Positions 9,000 through 17,761 of a stretch of DNA of 64,000 nucleotides are shown here, in pieces. The DNA is from Flavobacterium shii (GTDB lineage: Bacteria > Bacteroidota > Bacteroidia > Flavobacteriales > Flavobacteriaceae), in the NCBI RefSeq assembly GCF_025847235.1, contig NZ_JAOZEW010000001.1:310001-374000 (forward strand), read 5' to 3'. A model generated the notes under the pieces. The model did no database searches. It was not told the DNA's origin and saw nothing but the letters and a program-made list of their open reading frames with translations. The position numbers and the translations under genes are program-made. Numbering within the stretch: position 1 is the first letter of the stretch; each line of letters starts with the position of its first letter.

Positions 9000-10268
9000 T
9001 TAGAACTTATGTTTAATTAGTTCATAAGTAGGATAAAGAAGGTCAAAGCTTTTAATTATTGTTTCCAAAATATTTTTTTCTGAAAGTTTACTATCCCCTG
9101 GGTGTATTTCAACACCAATAATAAAATAAAAATTATAGTCGGCTCTTAGAAGATAGTCCGCCAGTTGATTCTCATTTTCGAAAGTTCTAACAAATCTTCT
9201 CTCGTTATTTAATTGGATAAAATATTCATCAGGAAATCTTTCAATCAGATTAAACATTTCTATTCTATATCCAGAATCATTCTTTAAATTTGATTTTAAA
9301 TTGTCACGATCAATTTGACTTCCCCTGTCTTTCCCGATTCGATTCCAAATACCAATATTATTATGATGTATAATAACTTGGAGCCTCATATAATCCAAAG
9401 GGGTTTGGTTTTCACCATATTCCTTTATCTCATTCATTCCACGTCCATAATGAAGCCAAATTGCACTAAGATCTTGAGCAGTATGCTGACTATGAATAGC
9501 TGAAGAAACAACATGTCCAGGGCTATAATGACGATCTATATTCCATTTTTTTGATTCAACTAAAGGAAATAATTCTCTATTGAGTTTATAAAGTTTTTGC
9601 CTGACATTCTCTCTCTGTTTAACTGCATCAGGAGATTCATCCCATGGTTTTCTACCTTCAAATGCTTGAAAATGTTCTTTTTTAAAGAATTGATTTGCAA
9701 AGTCAATTTCATCTAAATTGAACACATCACTTTCATTTTTAAAAATCTTTTTTAATTCCGCACGATCCTCACGCATTCTTTCTTTGCGTTTTTTAAACAA
9801 TATCTCATATGATTCTAAAAAGTCTTCAGTTATTTCATTTGAATGCTTATATAAAGTATTGAACCACTCTATTAATCCATTACAAAAATCTTGATCATGG
9901 ATTTTAATGCTTAGTTCTATGTTTTTGTCAAAACCACCTTCAGTGCAATTACCAGAACCGACGTATGCAATTAAATTGTCATTTGTCCTAATAATATAGG
10001 CTTTTGGATGAAATAATGTCTCCGTTTTGTGATATACACGACTATTAAATCTGTCCAGAGCATTTAATTCTTTCAATTGTCTAAGTACCTGTGGTGAAGT
10101 TGGAAGTCCTATACCAACTAAAAAGTTCTGTTTTGCATCATTATCGATATGATTCTGAATATAATTAAAACCACTATCAGAAACCATCGCAACAGCAATC
10201 CAAATTTCATCACAATTTTGTAGCTCTATTTTTAAATCGCTTATAAGTTTTAACTTTCGTTGTATCAT
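9000..10268 (-). CDS. PLD-superfamily nuclease with a single HKD motif
   Basis: A 422-residue protein. Residues about 1-150 are a phospholipase D-like domain: HPKAYII gives the HxK and GSGNCTEGG...NIELS the Asn and Glu of the motif. There is one HKD copy only, as in dimeric nucleases such as Nuc and BfiI/NgoFVII-type restriction enzymes. A Lys/Arg-rich helix (KKRKERMREDRAELKK) near residue 160 and an unrecognised 260-residue C-terminal half follow. There is no signal peptide, so it acts in the cytoplasm, most likely on nucleic acid. It lies downstream of two other leftward genes of defence type. The family call is firm; the defence role is an inference. Confidence 0.7.
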   Translation of the reverse strand: MIQRKLKLISDLKIELQNCDEIWIAVAMVSDSGFNYIQNHIDNDAKQNFLVGIGLPTSPQVLRQLKELNALDRFNSRVYHKTETLFHPKAYIIRTNDNLIAYVGSGNCTEGGFDKNIELSIKIHDQDFCNGLIEWFNTLYKHSNEITEDFLESYEILFKKRKERMREDRAELKKIFKNESDVFNLDEIDFANQFFKKEHFQAFEGRKPWDESPDAVKQRENVRQKLYKLNRELFPLVESKKWNIDRHYSPGHVVSSAIHSQHTAQDLSAIWLHYGRGMNEIKEYGENQTPLDYMRLQVIIHHNNIGIWNRIGKDRGSQIDRDNLKSNLKNDSGYRIEMFNLIERFPDEYFIQLNNERRFVRTFENENQLADYLLRADYNFYFIIGVEIHPGDSKLSEKNILETIIKSFDLLYPTYELIKHKF

Positions 10269-10343
10269 ATCTTAAATATTATAGTTCAAAGCTTTTAGCC
10301 GATTGCCGTATATCTGTAAAAGTAGCCTTTGTCATTATGTAGA

Positions 10344-11528
10344 TTATTCATTTGGGTATTCCGTAATATTCCGTTCAATTCTCTTTTCATTCTGGAACCA
10401 TCCGAATTGTGCAGCTAGATTCTGTAAATAGTTTTCAGTTATTTCAGTTATTTCGGAAGCTTGAAATAATCCGAATTTCCATTGCTTCATTCCACGAGTG
10501 GAAGCAAGCATAACTATCTTGTCATTTTTTTTAAAGTACGCATATAGTTGTTGAGCACTAAACAAAATTGCATCAATTTCTTTTTGTTCCTTTTCGATGG
10601 GATAATATATAAAAAGAAAACCAATACCATTGAATACTGTATATCTTCTAGCTAGAATACCTTCTTGACCTTCATACTTATTTACAAGTTCAAATAAATT
10701 ATTTGCCATAATTCTTCTTTCAAACCTACTCATGGTCATAAATTCTTTAGCCAAGAGTTCTCCGTCCTTTAATGGAAGTACATCAGTTTTTACTAAGTGA
10801 TCGATAAAATAACTCTTCTCTTCTTCTAATTTTTTCAAAAGAACATCTTTATTAGCATGATATTTTTGCCATTTTCCCTGTAAAGATTTGGTAAAATTTT
10901 CAAAATCTTTTATTAACGCCTCTGGAAATTCTCGAGCATTCATTAAGTACTGTGCTATTAAATCTTTTTCGTTACAATTACAAGGAATTCCTTCATTAGT
11001 AATAAGCAATTCTTCTCTTACTTTTAAATACTCTGTCAAATCTTTAATTGTATCCAATTCGAAAATTATAGCTTCAAATGTTTCACGATTGAAAATATTG
11101 ACTGTTCCTTTGACTTGATCATGGTCAATAAAGTCATAATTTTCAAAATCTTCACCAACACTAACAGTAATTTTAAACACATGCTTAAAATCATCGGGAT
11201 TAAATTTTTTCTCGCCTTGCTGCATATGATGCAGAACTATTTCTTTAGAACCGAACAATTTTCTTTGGGCACCGAATAATTGTTTTGATGATTTTTCAAC
11301 TACTCTTTTTAAGAATCGTTCATAATTACCATTAACATTATAGTTTTTAACCGATACAATAATAGCTGTATCGAAAAATAGAATGAGCAGGTCGCAAATT
11401 TCTTTTTTATCTCCAACGACATCCTTCGGATTAGGGTAACACCAATATTTTAAATAAGATGTTTCCGCAAGTTTTGTCACGAAATTTTCACCTTCAATAC
11501 CTTTATCTACAATCTCTTCTGATTCCAT
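10344..11528 (-). CDS. PD-(D/E)XK-like protein, paralogue of the gene at 32035-33189
   Basis: A 394-residue protein of no named family that I recognise. Near the N-terminus, EICDLLILFFDTAIIVSVKNY has the acid-strand-turn-strand-xxK shape of a PD-(D/E)XK nuclease core, with Ser in place of the usual Glu of ExK. Three further blocks match the protein at 32035-33189: LTEYLKVREELL against INEYLNFRENLF, DLIAQYLM against YFLAHFLE, and a C-terminal block ending GFLFIYYP against GFVFIPL. The two are therefore clearly homologous over most of their length. No signal peptide or membrane segment. It sits 75 bp upstream of the PLD gene on the same strand. Nuclease activity is a hypothesis. Confidence 0.55.
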   Translation of the reverse strand: MESEEIVDKGIEGENFVTKLAETSYLKYWCYPNPKDVVGDKKEICDLLILFFDTAIIVSVKNYNVNGNYERFLKRVVEKSSKQLFGAQRKLFGSKEIVLHHMQQGEKKFNPDDFKHVFKITVSVGEDFENYDFIDHDQVKGTVNIFNRETFEAIIFELDTIKDLTEYLKVREELLITNEGIPCNCNEKDLIAQYLMNAREFPEALIKDFENFTKSLQGKWQKYHANKDVLLKKLEEEKSYFIDHLVKTDVLPLKDGELLAKEFMTMSRFERRIMANNLFELVNKYEGQEGILARRYTVFNGIGFLFIYYPIEKEQKEIDAILFSAQQLYAYFKKNDKIVMLASTRGMKQWKFGLFQASEITEITENYLQNLAAQFGWFQNEKRIERNITEYPNE

Positions 11529-11661
11529 TTTTTTTATTTATACAAATCCCATTGCTATTAATTTTCTGCAAAATCCGCTATTACTTCATTAATTTCTTTC
11601 ATACATTAAAAAAAAAAAATCATTTATATAACGTATAAATAGTGAAGTAAGTTTTAGTATG

Positions 11662-12408
11662 CTATTCTTTATATGATTCTAAATATTCAATTGTGTTCGC
11701 TAATATTTCCTTAACCCTATGATGGTCAAAAGTTTTATTATCGCTTTTAAAAGTTTGTGTGATTCCTTTTTTAGTATTCTCAAAAGCTGTTTGATTTAAA
11801 TTCCCTTTAATTAAGTGAAGTGCATATTCTTCTCCCATATCTGGATAAGGCTTTTTATAAGGGACTTTATAAAGCTTTGCAAATGGCTGTAAGAATTCTA
11901 TAACATCGGTCTGATCAGCGATATTTTCAATTACAGTCTGATCAATTACAGAACCAGACCAATTTAAATTATCACCTTTAATATGAGCGTTCGCTAATCC
12001 TTTTCCATAAATTATGTTTGCACTATAAATAGAGCCAACTGTATTAGTTTGTTTTCCGGAAATCATTTCCAATTCGTCACAGTATATAACCCCTCTTATT
12101 GGAAAATTCAATAAAACTTCTTGCCCGTTAAATCTGTGAGCTACAATCAGTAATTCTTCAAGACTTTCAATACTATCATCGTTTGTCCAAAAAATGACTG
12201 TATCCGAAATATTCAAACAGTTAATTCTCGTTTGGCTTGTGTCAGATAAAATTCGACCATTCTTCGGTTCTTGATATTTCCCCTGTCCCAGTGCCATTTC
12301 AATATCTCTTAGAATATGACTTACTCTTTCTTTTAAATATTTACTATCATTATTAAGAATAAACTCCTTATATCCCAAAAAGTCAAAATATGCTATATAT
12401 TTTTTCAT
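11662..12408 (-). CDS. Class III nucleotide-cyclase-like protein
   Basis: A 248-residue protein with the outline of a class III cyclase catalytic domain: YIAYFDFLGYKEF places Asp9 in the FxDxxGF-like first metal motif, NISDTVIFW places Asp69 in the second, and FPIRGVIYCDELE (from residue 102) resembles the RxGI-strand. Known relatives include guanylate/adenylate cyclases and the cytidylate/uridylate cyclases (PycC) of Pycsar antiphage systems. No receptor or membrane domain is attached, as in PycC. No TIR or Pyc-type membrane effector is adjacent, so a Pycsar assignment is only a possibility. The substrate-specificity residues cannot be read with confidence. Confidence 0.5.
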   Translation of the reverse strand: MKKYIAYFDFLGYKEFILNNDSKYLKERVSHILRDIEMALGQGKYQEPKNGRILSDTSQTRINCLNISDTVIFWTNDDSIESLEELLIVAHRFNGQEVLLNFPIRGVIYCDELEMISGKQTNTVGSIYSANIIYGKGLANAHIKGDNLNWSGSVIDQTVIENIADQTDVIEFLQPFAKLYKVPYKKPYPDMGEEYALHLIKGNLNQTAFENTKKGITQTFKSDNKTFDHHRVKEILANTIEYLESYKE

Positions 12409-12597
12409 ATTGTCTTGATTTATATAATCCTATTTTTACTATTATTTTTTTTAACAAATCTAACTATGTTTTAAATATAAAAATGTTAATGAAAGTAATT
12501 TCTAACAGAAAACTATAAGGACTGTTTTTATCAATTGAATTATATCGGTAAATTGTTCTTATAGCATCATTTTACTGTTTACGTTTTTTACTAAGCC

Positions 12598-14583
12598 TTA
12601 TTTTTTCTTAATTACCAAATAGATCTGTCTGGGATCATTAAGTAATCGCTCCATTTCAGAATGAATTATATCCTGAATGTCCTGTTTTATTTGAAGATAA
12701 TTGCGCTGGATCATTGCGTTGTCCAATTTGCGCACCGGAGGTATTTCTTTATAGCTTTCTTCTTCTTTTTTAATTGCCTCATGGTCATTTACAATTTCGC
12801 AGTGGAAGGTTTTTAAATCAATTTTGCAATCGGGATCATCTGCGACCATCCCTACAAATTCACCAGAACTAAGACCGGAAATTTTGGAAGGTGGTACTGC
12901 CGATTCCAACTGTTTTGAACGACTGATTGAAGTATCCCCACTGTTAATTGATAGGCTTTCCCTGTCTTGCATAATCTTTCCAAAACGTTCCGATAATTGT
13001 TTGGAGGTATCTCCAGTTACTTGTCCACTGATGATATTTCCGGTAATATTCATAATCACATCAGCCTGTTCACGACCATAATCTTTACGCAACTGGCTAA
13101 AGTCCTGGATTCCCAAACAAGTGGCTACTTTATTGCTACGTGCAGTGGCAATTAGGCTATCTACATTATTGAGGTAAATAGTCGGAAATTCATCAAAGAT
13201 GAGGCTGGATTTCATTTTACCTTTTTTGTTTACCAGCTTCACAAGTCGGTTTACATATAGCGATAAAACAGCTCCATAAATTTGTATTTTCTGTGGGTTA
13301 TTCCCCATACATACAATTTTAGGTTCTAGTGGGTTATTAATGTCCAAAGTGAAGTCGTTTCCCGATAGTACATAATACAGTTGTGGTGATGAAAGCCTTG
13401 CCATTGCTACCTTTGCTGAAGCAATTTGTCCTTCTAATTGCTCCATCACATCATTGAGGTATGCGTTCACAAAGGGGTTAATCAGAACCTCAATTTCTTT
13501 TTCTGTCCTAAGTAATGTAAAGAGACTGTCGTAATCTACTTGCATGAGTTCAATTACATGAGGTAGGGTACAAAATTCCCCATCTTTATATCTCCTGAGA
13601 TACCATATAATAGCCGATAAAAAGTTAATAGGAGATTCCACAAAAAAATCTCCTTGCCGTTTGATCCATTCTCTGTTCAGTCCCATTAAGATCGTACGGG
13701 CAGACTCAGAAGCATCGGTAATATCTTCCATACTCTGAGGGTCTAAGGGATTACAACGGTGCATGATTTTATCGAAATTTATAAAATAACATTTAGGCAG
13801 TACCTTATAAACATGCTTATATTTTTCAAAAGTATTATAGACTATTTTGGATAAGTCATCATACTTAAAATCATACACAAACATGCTGAATCCTTTTTTG
13901 ATATGCTGAGTGATCACGTGCCTAATTACAAAGTAAGATTTACCGGAGCCGGGAGTGCCCAGAACCATCAGTGCTCTGAAGGGATTAATAATATTTATCC
14001 AGCTGTTTCGTACTTTATCTTTTAAATGATAGCGAGCCGGCAGATTAATAGAATATTCATTTTCAAGAAGCCGTTCTTCCTGAGGAAAGGTCTCGTTTTC
14101 TTTATTGAAAATATCCTTCTGGTTAAGTCTGTTTTTTATAATTCGGGATAGTAAAGTACCACCTGAAAGTATCAAGAGGAATCCAATTACAGTCAAGCTC
14201 ATATAGATTGTAGCAGCTTGTACGATTTTTATTTTTAATAGCAAAGAAAGATAGCTTATGAAAAAAACCAACAGCCCTGTAATTATATAGGCAAAAGCCG
14301 TTTTATAATTGAGTTTTTCGTCCTTACGTCCTTTAGCTCCAATGAGTGAAATCAGTAAAAATCCTAAGGCAAATAGCTTGGACTTATGAAAATTACTAAA
14401 CAACCCAGTGTTGTATACATTGCCCAGAATTTTATCACTAAAGGCACTAACAAGATGCCAATCCTTAAAAGCGGCATAACAATAATAATAAAAGTGAATA
14501 CTTAAAATAATGATACTGATGAGTCTTGTCATATCCAAGATCTTTCGTAGCGCCTGTTCATTTTCTCCTGTCTGCATTGCCAT
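12598..14583 (-). CDS. mobC: Conjugation coupling protein MobC (VirD4/TraG-type ATPase)
   Basis: A 661-residue type IV coupling protein that links the relaxosome to the transfer channel and pumps DNA with ATP. The N-terminus carries the YWFCY-type segment (HFYYYCYAAF) and three or four membrane spans within residues 17-150. Walker A is GTPGSGKSYF near residue 208 and Walker B is SSLIFDEFP near 459. It is the last gene of mobA-mobB-mobC, 11 bp behind mobB, the standard Bacteroidetes mobilisation order. The start at 14583 reads MAMQTGENEQ; the second Met is an alternative. Confidence 0.9.
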   Translation of the reverse strand: MAMQTGENEQALRKILDMTRLISIIILSIHFYYYCYAAFKDWHLVSAFSDKILGNVYNTGLFSNFHKSKLFALGFLLISLIGAKGRKDEKLNYKTAFAYIITGLLVFFISYLSLLLKIKIVQAATIYMSLTVIGFLLILSGGTLLSRIIKNRLNQKDIFNKENETFPQEERLLENEYSINLPARYHLKDKVRNSWINIINPFRALMVLGTPGSGKSYFVIRHVITQHIKKGFSMFVYDFKYDDLSKIVYNTFEKYKHVYKVLPKCYFINFDKIMHRCNPLDPQSMEDITDASESARTILMGLNREWIKRQGDFFVESPINFLSAIIWYLRRYKDGEFCTLPHVIELMQVDYDSLFTLLRTEKEIEVLINPFVNAYLNDVMEQLEGQIASAKVAMARLSSPQLYYVLSGNDFTLDINNPLEPKIVCMGNNPQKIQIYGAVLSLYVNRLVKLVNKKGKMKSSLIFDEFPTIYLNNVDSLIATARSNKVATCLGIQDFSQLRKDYGREQADVIMNITGNIISGQVTGDTSKQLSERFGKIMQDRESLSINSGDTSISRSKQLESAVPPSKISGLSSGEFVGMVADDPDCKIDLKTFHCEIVNDHEAIKKEEESYKEIPPVRKLDNAMIQRNYLQIKQDIQDIIHSEMERLLNDPRQIYLVIKKK

Positions 14584-14594
14584 GATTTCAATTT

Positions 14595-15905
14595 TTATTG
14601 ATTATCAGATTGTCCTCTTCTTTTTTTCTTTTTTCGTTTTCCCTTAAGCTGGTTTGGAACATAATTGGCGGCATGCTCAGATTGGGTTAACAAATCGAGA
14701 AGTTGTCCCAGATTCATATTTAATTCAGCAGGTTTATTATTTTCAAAAGCATCACTTAAAGGAGTCTTATTACCATCTGATACTGCCTTTTGAAATATAT
14801 TGTCATCTATTTTTTCAGTACCAAAAAACAATACTTTTTGTCCCACTAATGCAGATGCTTCGCAACGTTCCTGTATCGCTTTAGCACTGTACTCTTTTCC
14901 AAGTACACTGCCATTAAAAACACACTTGGTAGTGTGGTCTACATAAGTAATTCCATAAAGTAATCCTTCTGCATTTTTTCTAAAAACAGTATTGATACCG
15001 TCTTTTTCCAATAGTCCTACCAATTCAGTTAGTGACATTTTTGTCCTTAAAAATGCCTTGTCAATAGCATTTTTTATTCTGCTTTTATCCGAAATTTTAT
15101 CAGTAGATTTTGATGTGAATTTGTCTTCTAAAAATTTTAGAGTTGGTTTGTCGTAAAAGTCACTAGCCTTTATGGGTACTCCCATAGGTTTTCCATTTTC
15201 ATCCAGTATCCGATACACCAATCCTTTAGTTTTAAATATCCTTGAATTTTCATTTCCCCGGTCTGCCAAAACATTATATTGCTTTAAGATAGCATTGAGT
15301 TCAGCAAGACTACCATATTTATAAGACGAAAGTACCTCGGACAACACATTTGAAATTGCTTTTTTCGACTGGATTCTTCCGTATCTGACTTTACCCATAA
15401 CAATAGGCTGGATTTCTATATTCTGATTTTTTCTACGTCCTTCAGCTATTACAAGACCAAAGGATTTTTCAATTTCTTTTCTTGCCGTTTCAGATTGATT
15501 TCTACCTATATTATGCGTGTCAATCCGACTACCATCAGCCCGTACTTTTATGGAGACCAAATGAATGTGTGGATGTCCCGAATCGTGATGCTGGTATACC
15601 AAATAAGGTTGTTCTCCAAAACCAATTTTATCCATATATGTATGGGCAATATCCATCAATTTTTCTTTGGAATAATTTTCTGATGGATGAAAATTCAGTG
15701 AAATATGAACACTGTTTCGCTTTACATTATCATTCAAAGCTGCTTGTTTTAAGAACCTGTTCACCTTCATAGTACCACTCATTTTATCCACATCCATAGG
15801 ATAATTCCCTTCACCGATACATGCTGCTACACCCTGTTTTACTTTGTTTTCGTTATAGTTAAAAATGTTATGTATCGAATGTCCTGTCTTTATGATAGCA
15901 ACCAT
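14595..15905 (-). CDS. mobB: Relaxase MobB
   Basis: A 436-residue relaxase/mobilisation nuclease. The metal-binding three-histidine motif is clear (YQHHDSGHPHIHLVSIK, residues about 103-119), and an N-terminal segment (KTGHSIHNIFNYNENKV) is typical of Bacteroidetes MobB. It should nick oriT, stay covalently attached to the 5' end and lead the strand into the recipient. The very basic C-terminus (KGKRKKKKRRGQ) may bind DNA or MobC. It overlaps the 3' end of mobA by 16 bp, so translation is probably coupled. Confidence 0.92.
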   Translation of the reverse strand: MVAIIKTGHSIHNIFNYNENKVKQGVAACIGEGNYPMDVDKMSGTMKVNRFLKQAALNDNVKRNSVHISLNFHPSENYSKEKLMDIAHTYMDKIGFGEQPYLVYQHHDSGHPHIHLVSIKVRADGSRIDTHNIGRNQSETARKEIEKSFGLVIAEGRRKNQNIEIQPIVMGKVRYGRIQSKKAISNVLSEVLSSYKYGSLAELNAILKQYNVLADRGNENSRIFKTKGLVYRILDENGKPMGVPIKASDFYDKPTLKFLEDKFTSKSTDKISDKSRIKNAIDKAFLRTKMSLTELVGLLEKDGINTVFRKNAEGLLYGITYVDHTTKCVFNGSVLGKEYSAKAIQERCEASALVGQKVLFFGTEKIDDNIFQKAVSDGNKTPLSDAFENNKPAELNMNLGQLLDLLTQSEHAANYVPNQLKGKRKKKKRRGQSDNQ

Positions 15906-16285
15906 CTTGCTGAAAATTTTTGGATGTATTCTTTGATTTCTTCCACTTTGTCCAAGAGCTTTTTTTTATCTTGTTCTGAACTGATAATCCAGACTTTAAA
16001 TTCTGGAATTTTGTCAAGGGTATGGAGCTTTTTTACTACTTGGTTGAAGTTGTTCCCTAATGCACTTAACTCACCTCTGAGTCGTATAATCTCAAGCATA
16101 AATTCGTCAAGAGATTTGTTACGATAATTGGTCGTAATAGGCTTATTGAATAGGTGGTTGCGAATGTAGTCACTTAGCTTACGGGAGCTACTGGCTTTCC
16201 ATTTACGCTCAATTTTCAAATACTCTTCGGGCGTAAATCGCAAGCCCACAATACGTGTCCTGTTTGAATTTTCTCTTTCCATCAT
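15890..16285 (-). CDS. mobA: Relaxosome accessory protein MobA
   Basis: A 131-residue small basic protein. Residues about 10-45 (RIVGLRFTPEEYLKIERKW ... LSDYIRNHLF) are a ribbon-helix-helix/MobC-pfam-like DNA-binding segment, followed by helices rich in Lys and Glu. It should bind oriT beside MobB. It is the first gene of the mob operon and faces the noncoding stretch that holds the oriT candidate. Confidence 0.85.
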   Translation of the reverse strand: MMERENSNRTRIVGLRFTPEEYLKIERKWKASSSRKLSDYIRNHLFNKPITTNYRNKSLDEFMLEIIRLRGELSALGNNFNQVVKKLHTLDKIPEFKVWIISSEQDKKKLLDKVEEIKEYIQKFSARWLLS

Positions 16286-16358
16286 CTTTCATTTTCATCA
16301 TTATCAAACTCTTTTTATCCTTTCAGTACCACTGCGAACGAGTCCCGAGTATAGAGCA

Positions 16359-16393
16359 GCCAGAATCGGTTGTTTAACAACCGGACATCTGGC
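16359..16393. other. Candidate oriT core: nested hairpin upstream of mobA
   Basis: Outer arms GCCAGA (16359-16364) and TCTGGC (16388-16393) enclose an inner, almost perfect inverted repeat CGGTTGTT-T-AACAACCG (16367-16383). A second outer pairing, AATCGG (16364-16369) with CCGATT (16393-16398), is mutually exclusive with it. It lies 74 bp upstream of mobA, where the origins of transfer of Bacteroidetes mob operons sit. The nick site cannot be placed by eye. Confidence 0.5.
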
Positions 16394-16398
16394 CGATT

Positions 16399-16986
16399 GC
16401 AGGAACGTGGCAATCTTTCTTCTACTTTAAATGTTTTTTAGACATTCCAAATATTTATAAAATGTTCAAAACTCAAATTTTTCATTTATAAGCACTTTTT
16501 GGAAATTTTGTATTCATAGTCCTATTTTCGTCATTCAATTCGGCTCTAGCTGACGCAATAAATATTTGCAGCTTCTGAGAAAATTATTTTTAGTTCTACT
16601 TTCAAGACTCAAGGAAAGTGCATGCTGTCGACAATTTTTCTCTGTTCTAATTACTGAACAGCGGAGCCAAATCAAATTCACTTTTCTCATTAAAAAAGAC
16701 ATGCTCTTTCAAAGAGATAACTTCTTTTAAAAACAATAAGATCCTGACTATTTTCGGGAAGGTTTTTATTGTTATTTTCAGGAATAAAAACAGTTCAAAG
16801 ACCGCTTGAATTGAATTCGTTTTTGAAACAATATTTCTTAAAAAAGCAGCCTTAAAATTCCACTTTATACCCCTTATGGTTTTATGTAATTCTAATCAAC
16901 TTAGTGAGTGAAACCTTTTATATTTTTTTTACTCTCTTTCTCCATTTCAAATGCGAAGTTAGATAAGCTAAATGAATCCAACCTAT
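16399..16986. other. AT-rich noncoding stretch between oriT and the next gene
   Basis: The gap from mobA to the gene at 17069 is about 780 bp. Apart from the oriT hairpin at its left end and the dyad/promoter at its right end, I see no ORF, RNA gene or clear repeat. Its size fits a long regulatory and origin region of a conjugative element. Confidence 0.4.
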
Positions 16987-17007
16987 CATGGGTATATTAT
17001 GCCCATG
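16987..17007. promoter_or_regulatory. 21-bp near-palindrome, probable operator
   Basis: CATGGG and CCCATG arms flank an AT centre that continues the symmetry except for one T/G pair. It lies about 20 bp upstream of the -7 candidate at 17028-17035, a normal position for a regulator of that promoter. Confidence 0.45.
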
Positions 17008-17027
17008 ATACTTTGACAATGGCTTTA

Positions 17028-17035
17028 TACCTTTG
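17028..17035 (+). promoter_or_regulatory. Candidate -7 element for the gene at 17069
   Basis: TACCTTTG, a full match to TAnnTTTG, 33 bp before the ATG. A TTTG at 17012-17015 is closer than a normal -33 element. Confidence 0.45.
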
Positions 17036-17068
17036 TAGAAAAGATTATTAACTTAAAACGTGAAGATT

Positions 17069-17359
17069 ATGACAACAAATGATGCAGCCAAGATTTTAGA
17101 TACTGTGCTTAGTATCCCTGGTATGAATGAAGTGGTGAAAATTGATTTAAAAATTTCACGAAAGAATGTATTGTTATTAACTCACGTTATTGAACGTGGA
17201 TTATCTGTTAAAGACAGTGAAAAAACATCGATTCTTTTAAAGAGCCTTTCTGATGAAAATCTGCAAGAATTAAAACTACTTGCAGGTGAATGCCTTCAAA
17301 AAGCAGGTCTGATAGAATTCAGTGAAAAGCTTACTAATCTGAGTGAACCTAGTAAGTAA
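17069..17359 (+). CDS. Small element protein of unknown function
   Basis: A 96-residue, mostly helical, acidic-basic protein (MTTNDAAKILDTVLSIPGM ...) with no signal peptide, cysteines or known motif. I choose the ATG at 17069; a GTG three codons earlier is possible. It stands alone with its own promoter candidate and a strong terminator, next to the mob/oriT region but on the other strand. That suggests a regulatory or maintenance protein of the conjugative element. I do not recognise a family. Confidence 0.65.
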   Translation: MTTNDAAKILDTVLSIPGMNEVVKIDLKISRKNVLLLTHVIERGLSVKDSEKTSILLKSLSDENLQELKLLAGECLQKAGLIEFSEKLTNLSEPSK

Positions 17360-17387
17360 ATCAAAGCTATTTAATTCAAAATGAAGT

Positions 17388-17424
17388 AATGCCATTCAAT
17401 AGTAACTATTGAGTGGCATTTTTT
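17388..17424 (+). terminator. Intrinsic terminator after the small element gene
   Basis: AATGCCATTCAATAGT pairs with ACTATTGAGTGGCATT (one two-base mismatch) and is followed by TTTTTT. It lies 29 bp after the stop codon. Confidence 0.8.
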
Positions 17425-17482
17425 GTTTTGCATAGTTTGTTTTGTAAGAAAAGAAATACTGTTTTTGTTTTCGATAGTAAAA

Positions 17483-17527
17483 TGGCGGGATTTTCTATAA
17501 TTTTTGGGGTACATTGGCGGGATTTTC
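17483..17527. repeat. Two perfect 13-bp direct repeats
   Basis: TGGCGGGATTTTC occurs at 17483-17495 and again at 17515-17527, 32 bp apart (about three helical turns), in otherwise AT-rich noncoding DNA between the terminator and the MauE-like gene. The pattern fits a pair of regulator binding sites. The remainder of 17425-17761 shows nothing else. Confidence 0.5.
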
Positions 17528-17761
17528 GCAACACGTTGTAAAACAAACTACCATAACTTTGTTCCTGGTTCGATTTCAACTTACTTACCCAAATCCCAAA
17601 CACTTAACATTTTACACCTTACAGAAATTGAAACCAGTACCAAAAGCATGTAAAAATCTTTACTCATAAAGTAGCACGCTAGCAAATAAAATTCTAATAA
17701 AGGTTATGCGCTTTTACATACCCTATAACTGTATTCGTTTTAAATTAAATACTCAAATGTT

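Noticed and set aside
9000..12408. Calling the leftward trio a Pycsar or restriction system by name
   Set aside because: The cyclase-like protein has no standard Pycsar effector next to it, and no methylase accompanies the nuclease-like genes.
15482..15772. 96-codon rightward frame inside mobB
   Set aside because: It is an antisense shadow of the relaxase gene, whose histidine motif is unmistakable.
17406..17603. 65-codon leftward frame
   Set aside because: It overlaps the terminator and the direct repeats, has no homologous feel, and its composition follows the noncoding DNA.
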